Assembly: GCF_900116495.1 (NCBI RefSeq)
Contig: NZ_FPAY01000012.1
Span: forward strand, 1 to 64,000
From: Arthrobacter sp. ov118
GTDB lineage: Bacteria; Actinomycetota; Actinomycetes; Actinomycetales; Micrococcaceae
Length of the DNA: 64,000 nucleotides
Direction: 5' to 3'
The notes beneath the pieces were generated by a model, which worked only from the letters and a program-made list of their open reading frames with translations, was not told the origin of the DNA and ran no database searches. Made by a program: the position numbers and the translations under genes. Below, one piece after another: positions 58,237 to 64,000 of this stretch (positions are counted from its first letter, which is position 1; each line of letters opens with the position of its first letter).

Positions 58237-59808
58237 CTACTTGGCCTTTGGCACCGTCCGCAGCACCAGGGCGGCGAGGACGCAGGCGCCGGACATCAGG
58301 ACCAGCGCGATGGCTGCCGTGACGTGGACACCCGAGTCGAACGCCGTGCGTGCGGCCGCCGTGACCGCCTCCCCGAGCGGAGCGGGAAGCAGCCCGGCGA
58401 GCTCCACAGCGCCGGCGAGGGTCTCGCCGGCCTGGCTGGTGGCCGCGGCCGGGGCGAGTTCGGACACGCCCGCCGGGAGCCGGAGGTTGCCTTGGTACGA
58501 GGCCGTCAGGATGGAGCCGAGGATCGCGGTGCCCAGCAGCGACCCCACCTCGTAGCCGGTCTCGGAGATGGCGGCAGCGGCTCCGGACTTCTCGGCCGGA
58601 GCCGCGCCCAGGATCAGGTCGTTGGAAATGGTCTCCGCGGCGCCCACCCCCAGGCAAAGAATCATCAGGGCGGCCAGGAGCAGTGAGGGCCCGTGGCTGT
58701 GGTCCCCGAAGGCCACCAGGAAATAGCCGGCCGCGCTCAGCAGCAGTCCGCCGGCCACCACGAAACCGGGCCGGACGATCCGTACCAGCGGGACCACCAG
58801 CAGGCCCGCCACGACCGTCGCGATGAGCGCCGGAACCATCGCCACCCCGGAAGCCGAGGGCGACTGACCCTCGAGCAGCTGCAGGTGCTGGGCCAGGAAC
58901 AAAATGAAGCCGTTGAAGGAGAACAGGGCCAAGACGTTGGCAACGATGGCCGTACTGAAGATCCGGTTGCCAAACAGGCTCACATCGAGCATCGGCGCGG
59001 TGCCAACGCCGCGGGCAAGTGCCCGTTGGCGGCGGACGAACACGTAACCCATGAACAGGCCGACGCCGATGCCCGCGAAAGCCTCCGGTGCCGGCCCGTG
59101 CGTGGCGAGGGCCTTGATCCCGTAGACCACCGGCACCATGACCAGCAGGGACAGGACGATGCTGGGCACGTCCACGCGGCCGGGCTTCGGGTCGCGGGAC
59201 TCCGGGATCAGCGCCGGCCCGAGCAGCAGCAGGGGCAGGATGATCGGCACTGCAACCAGCAGGATGGCGCCCCACCAGAAGTGTTCCACCAGCCATCCGC
59301 CGGCAATCGGGCCGAGCGCGGCACCACCGGAGAAGCCGGCAGCCCAGATCGCCACGGCCAGCCGGCGCCGGTTGGACTGCGGAAAGATGTTGCGGATCAG
59401 CGACAGCGTGGAGGGCATGAGCATGGCGCCGAAGAAGCCAAGCCCGGCGCGGCCCGCGATCAGCCATTCGGCGCTCGGCGCGAAGGCCGTCGCGGCAGAA
59501 ATGGTGGCAAAGCCGGCGCTGCCCACGAACAGCAGCCTGCGCCGCCCGATCCTGTCGCCCAGGCTGCCCATCGCTACCAGCAGGCCGGCCAGGACGAGCG
59601 GATAGGCATCGATTATCCAGAGCAGTTCGACACCGGAGGCGGCCAGGCTTCGGGCGATGGCCGGCAGGGCGAACGTCAGGGCGGTGTTGTCCACGGCCAC
59701 GAGCAGGACGGGGAACATCAGCAGGCCCAGTGCCACCCAGTCACGCCAAGGTGCCCGGGGGCCGCTGGCCGTCCGGGTGCTGGTCGCGGTAATCAATGGA
59801 AGACTCAT
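58237..59808 (-). CDS. DHA2-type MFS multidrug transporter (14 TM)
   Basis: The 523-aa protein is a 14-TM drug:proton antiporter. DHA2 motifs are visible: 'LVALDNTALTFALPAIARSL'-type first helix with 'VALDN' preceded by LL, 'LLWIIDAYPLVLAGLLVAMGSLGDRIGRRRLLFVGSAGFA' (motif A with GSLGDRIGRR) and 'IWAAGFSGGAALGPIAGGWLVE' (motif C). It is divergent from a TetR regulator across a palindromic operator, the usual efflux arrangement. The ATG at 59808 has GGAG close upstream. Confidence 0.92.
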   Translation of the reverse strand: MSLPLITATSTRTASGPRAPWRDWVALGLLMFPVLLVAVDNTALTFALPAIARSLAASGVELLWIIDAYPLVLAGLLVAMGSLGDRIGRRRLLFVGSAGFATISAATAFAPSAEWLIAGRAGLGFFGAMLMPSTLSLIRNIFPQSNRRRLAVAIWAAGFSGGAALGPIAGGWLVEHFWWGAILLVAVPIILPLLLLGPALIPESRDPKPGRVDVPSIVLSLLVMVPVVYGIKALATHGPAPEAFAGIGVGLFMGYVFVRRQRALARGVGTAPMLDVSLFGNRIFSTAIVANVLALFSFNGFILFLAQHLQLLEGQSPSASGVAMVPALIATVVAGLLVVPLVRIVRPGFVVAGGLLLSAAGYFLVAFGDHSHGPSLLLAALMILCLGVGAAETISNDLILGAAPAEKSGAAAAISETGYEVGSLLGTAILGSILTASYQGNLRLPAGVSELAPAAATSQAGETLAGAVELAGLLPAPLGEAVTAAARTAFDSGVHVTAAIALVLMSGACVLAALVLRTVPKAK

Positions 59809-59820
59809 GGAGCGTAACTA

Positions 59821-59836
59821 TACCGTCTGGACGGTA
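59821..59836. promoter_or_regulatory. TetR operator candidate between the MFS and TetR genes
   Basis: TACCGTC-TG-GACGGTA has perfect 7-bp arms. It starts 13 nt from the MFS start codon. Position and symmetry suggest the binding site of the divergent TetR protein, which would repress the transporter and itself. Confidence 0.8.
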
Positions 59837-59864
59837 CAGTTAAGAAACGTGCCGCCGGACAGGC

Positions 59865-60416
59865 ATGATGGGAGGCATGCCCAGGAAACCCGTGGCCCGC
59901 GAGGCCGTCCTCGATGCCTTCGAATCCCTGCTGATCGAAGTGGGGGAGCGTGCCGCTACGCTGGACGCCGTCGCGCGGCGGGCCGGCGTCTCCAAGGGCG
60001 GCCTGCTCTACCACTTCCCGACCAAGGAGGCCATGATCACCGTCCTGCTGGAGCGGCTGGACCGGCATCTGGCCGCCGATGTTGCCGCGATGGCCGCCGC
60101 CCCGGAAGGCGCAGCCGCGTACTTCATCAAATCCTCGGTGTGGGCCGACACGCCCATGGACCGGGTTTTCGTGGCGGCCACCCGGCTCGCCGAGGTGGCG
60201 CACGAGGAAACCCTGCGCCGGTTCGCCGCAGGCCAGGCAAGCTGGCTGGAACTGCTGGCGGACGACGTCGGACCCGCCATGGCGAAGGCCGTCCTGTACA
60301 TGGGGGACGGCTTGTACTTCAACGCCATGCTGGGCCGCGGCCCCGCCGGGCCGCCCGCGGAAATCGAGGCGGACGTCGAAGGCCTCCTGGCCGCCGTCGA
60401 ACGTCTTCGCGGCTGA
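59865..60416 (+). CDS. TetR-family transcriptional regulator
   Basis: The 183-aa protein (from ATG 59865; 179 aa from ATG 59877) has the TetR helix-turn-helix 'VLDAFESLLIEVGERAATLDAVARRAGVSKGGLLYHFPTKEAMI' and a variable ligand-binding part of about 120 residues with the Met- and Trp-containing 'ASWLELLADDVGPAMAKAVLYMGDGLYF'. It most likely represses the divergent DHA2 pump and responds to its substrate. Confidence 0.9.
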   Translation: MMGGMPRKPVAREAVLDAFESLLIEVGERAATLDAVARRAGVSKGGLLYHFPTKEAMITVLLERLDRHLAADVAAMAAAPEGAAAYFIKSSVWADTPMDRVFVAATRLAEVAHEETLRRFAAGQASWLELLADDVGPAMAKAVLYMGDGLYFNAMLGRGPAGPPAEIEADVEGLLAAVERLRG

Positions 60417-60533
60417 CGGACCCGGGCGCCCCCGTAACCTGCCGGTCACCCGGCCCCTGGTTTGCGGACGCACGCCCGGCATAGGACAATGGAAGCTGTG
60501 ACTGTAGTCACCGCAACTGAATATGCCTTTGAT
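60417..60533. other. Intergenic region before the glycine riboswitch
   Basis: 117 nt between the TetR gene and the riboswitch. It should carry the gcv promoter. I see no unambiguous -35/-10 pair. Confidence 0.4.
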
Positions 60534-60740
60534 CTGCGGCGGGAGAGTCCTGCAAGTAGGTACAAGCAGGCGCCGTAGGAGCAAATCCTCCCCAGGAATC
60601 TCTCAGGCCCACGTACCGCCGCGGCAAGGAACCTCTGGAAAGTAGCAGGCTGTCCGCTGACATGCTGTGCTCACCGACGGTGCAAGCGAAGCCACGGCGA
60701 CGCGGAAACTCTCAGGTCCAATACAGAGCGGGGAGGAACC
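60534..60740 (+). promoter_or_regulatory. Tandem glycine riboswitch upstream of gcvP
   Basis: Two adjacent glycine aptamers are seen. Aptamer 1 runs from TGCGGCGGGAGAG (60534) to about 60630 and contains AATCTCTCAGGCCCA with the terminal CCGCCGC pairing back. Aptamer 2 (about 60631-60740) opens with ACCTCTGGAAAG, holds GAAACTCTCAGGTCC and closes with CAGAG, pairing with CTCTG. Glycine binding typically switches on the cleavage system. No T-rich terminator is obvious in the 47 nt before gcvP, so translation control is likely. Confidence 0.92.
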
Positions 60741-60787
60741 CTAATCAATCTGGCGTACCCTGCGCCGCCTGAGTTATGGAGTTCCTT

Positions 60788-63637
<2,850 letters not shown>

Positions 63638-63646
63638 GGATTCCCG

Positions 63647-64000
63647 ATGACTGAGAATTACACGGCACTTTACGAAGAGCACAAGAAGCTCGGCGCCTCC
63701 TTCACGGACTTCGGCGGCTGGCAGATGCCGCTGAAGTACAGCTCCGAACTCGCCGAACACCACGCCGTCCGCAAGTCCGCGGGCCTGTTCGACCTCTCCC
63801 ACATGGGCGAAGTCTGGGTCACCGGCCCGGACGCCGCAGCCTTCCTCGACTACGCTCTGGTGGGCAAGATCTCCGCGATGGCCGTCGGCAAGGCCAAGTA
63901 CTCGCTGATCTGCAACGAGGACGGCGGCATCATCGACGACCTCATCACCTACCGCCGGCCGGCGGGGGCAGACGGCACTGACAAGTTCCTGGTGGTCCCC
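63647..64000 (+). CDS. gcvT: Aminomethyltransferase (T-protein), 5' part
   Basis: The window ends inside this gene; 118 codons are present. The N-terminal T-protein sequence 'TALYEEHKKLGASFTDFGGWQMPLKYSSELAEHHAVRKSAGLFDLSHMGEVWVTGPDA' with 'KAKYSLICNEDGGIIDDLITYRR' is unmistakable. The T-protein releases ammonia from the aminomethyl-lipoyl H-protein and makes 5,10-methylene-tetrahydrofolate. The ATG is 9 nt after the gcvP stop, so cotranscription is certain. Confidence 0.96.
   Translation, partial: MTENYTALYEEHKKLGASFTDFGGWQMPLKYSSELAEHHAVRKSAGLFDLSHMGEVWVTGPDAAAFLDYALVGKISAMAVGKAKYSLICNEDGGIIDDLITYRRPAGADGTDKFLVVP

Overview
The window is high-GC, densely packed bacterial DNA that reads as a chromosome segment from an Arthrobacter-like member of the Micrococcaceae (Actinomycetota). 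Supports are the coding bias, the family mix (DUF222-HNH nuclease, DUF4032, DUF4193, OtsA/OtsB, DevR-like regulator) and chains of stop/start overlaps. The species call is inference from gene content; I could not run a search.

Layout. (1) 1-330: tail of an rRNA operon with the 5S gene and a strong terminator. (2) 380-20,600: mixed chromosomal genes: a Shedu-type nuclease next to the rRNA operon, a GlcD-like FAD oxidase, DUF4032, an MsmK/UgpC-type sugar ABC ATPase, otsA-otsB for trehalose, a membrane-anchored DsbA-like protein, tRNA-Thr(TGT), an HNH nuclease, a large GH13 enzyme, and a polyamine cluster (carbamoylputrescine amidase, agmatine deiminase, permease) preceded by two matching operator-like sites. 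(3) 21,470-57,490: one nearly complete flagellar locus. fliW-flgL-flgK-flgN run leftward. fliC, then fliD-fliS-orf, then flgB-flgC-fliE-F-G-H-I-J-(NlpC/P60)-fliK-flgD-flgE run rightward. After a 6 kb non-flagellar insert come flbD-motA-motB-fliM-N-O-P-Q-R-flhB-flhA-(FlhF-like)-csrA, a second FlgN-like gene and a FliA/WhiG-type sigma factor. (4) 38,900-45,060: the insert, with a DevR-like regulator, an ArsR-CDF-MFS metal operon, a DNA alkylation repair-like protein and a cytochrome P450. (5) 57,650-64,000: Dps, a divergent MFS/TetR pair around a palindrome, and a tandem glycine riboswitch ahead of gcvP-gcvT.

How the flagellar genes work together. Five flagellar transcription units (flgN, fliC, flgB, flbD, fliM) each carry TAAC or TTAC, exactly 15 bases, then a close match to GCCGATAA. 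That is the FliA/WhiG consensus, and the sigma factor at the end of the locus is the natural partner. CsrA and FliW are both encoded. The flagellin leader has a hairpin with GGA in its loop plus a GGA-containing Shine-Dalgarno, as in the Bacillus hag leader. The flgB leader has two further hairpins with the same CACGGAT core, which suggests that CsrA-FliW may also control the basal-body operon. FliM lacks an obvious N-terminal CheY-binding peptide and no che genes are present here. The FlhF-like protein has no visible P-loop, and an NlpC/P60 protein sits between fliJ and fliK where a wall-opening enzyme is needed.
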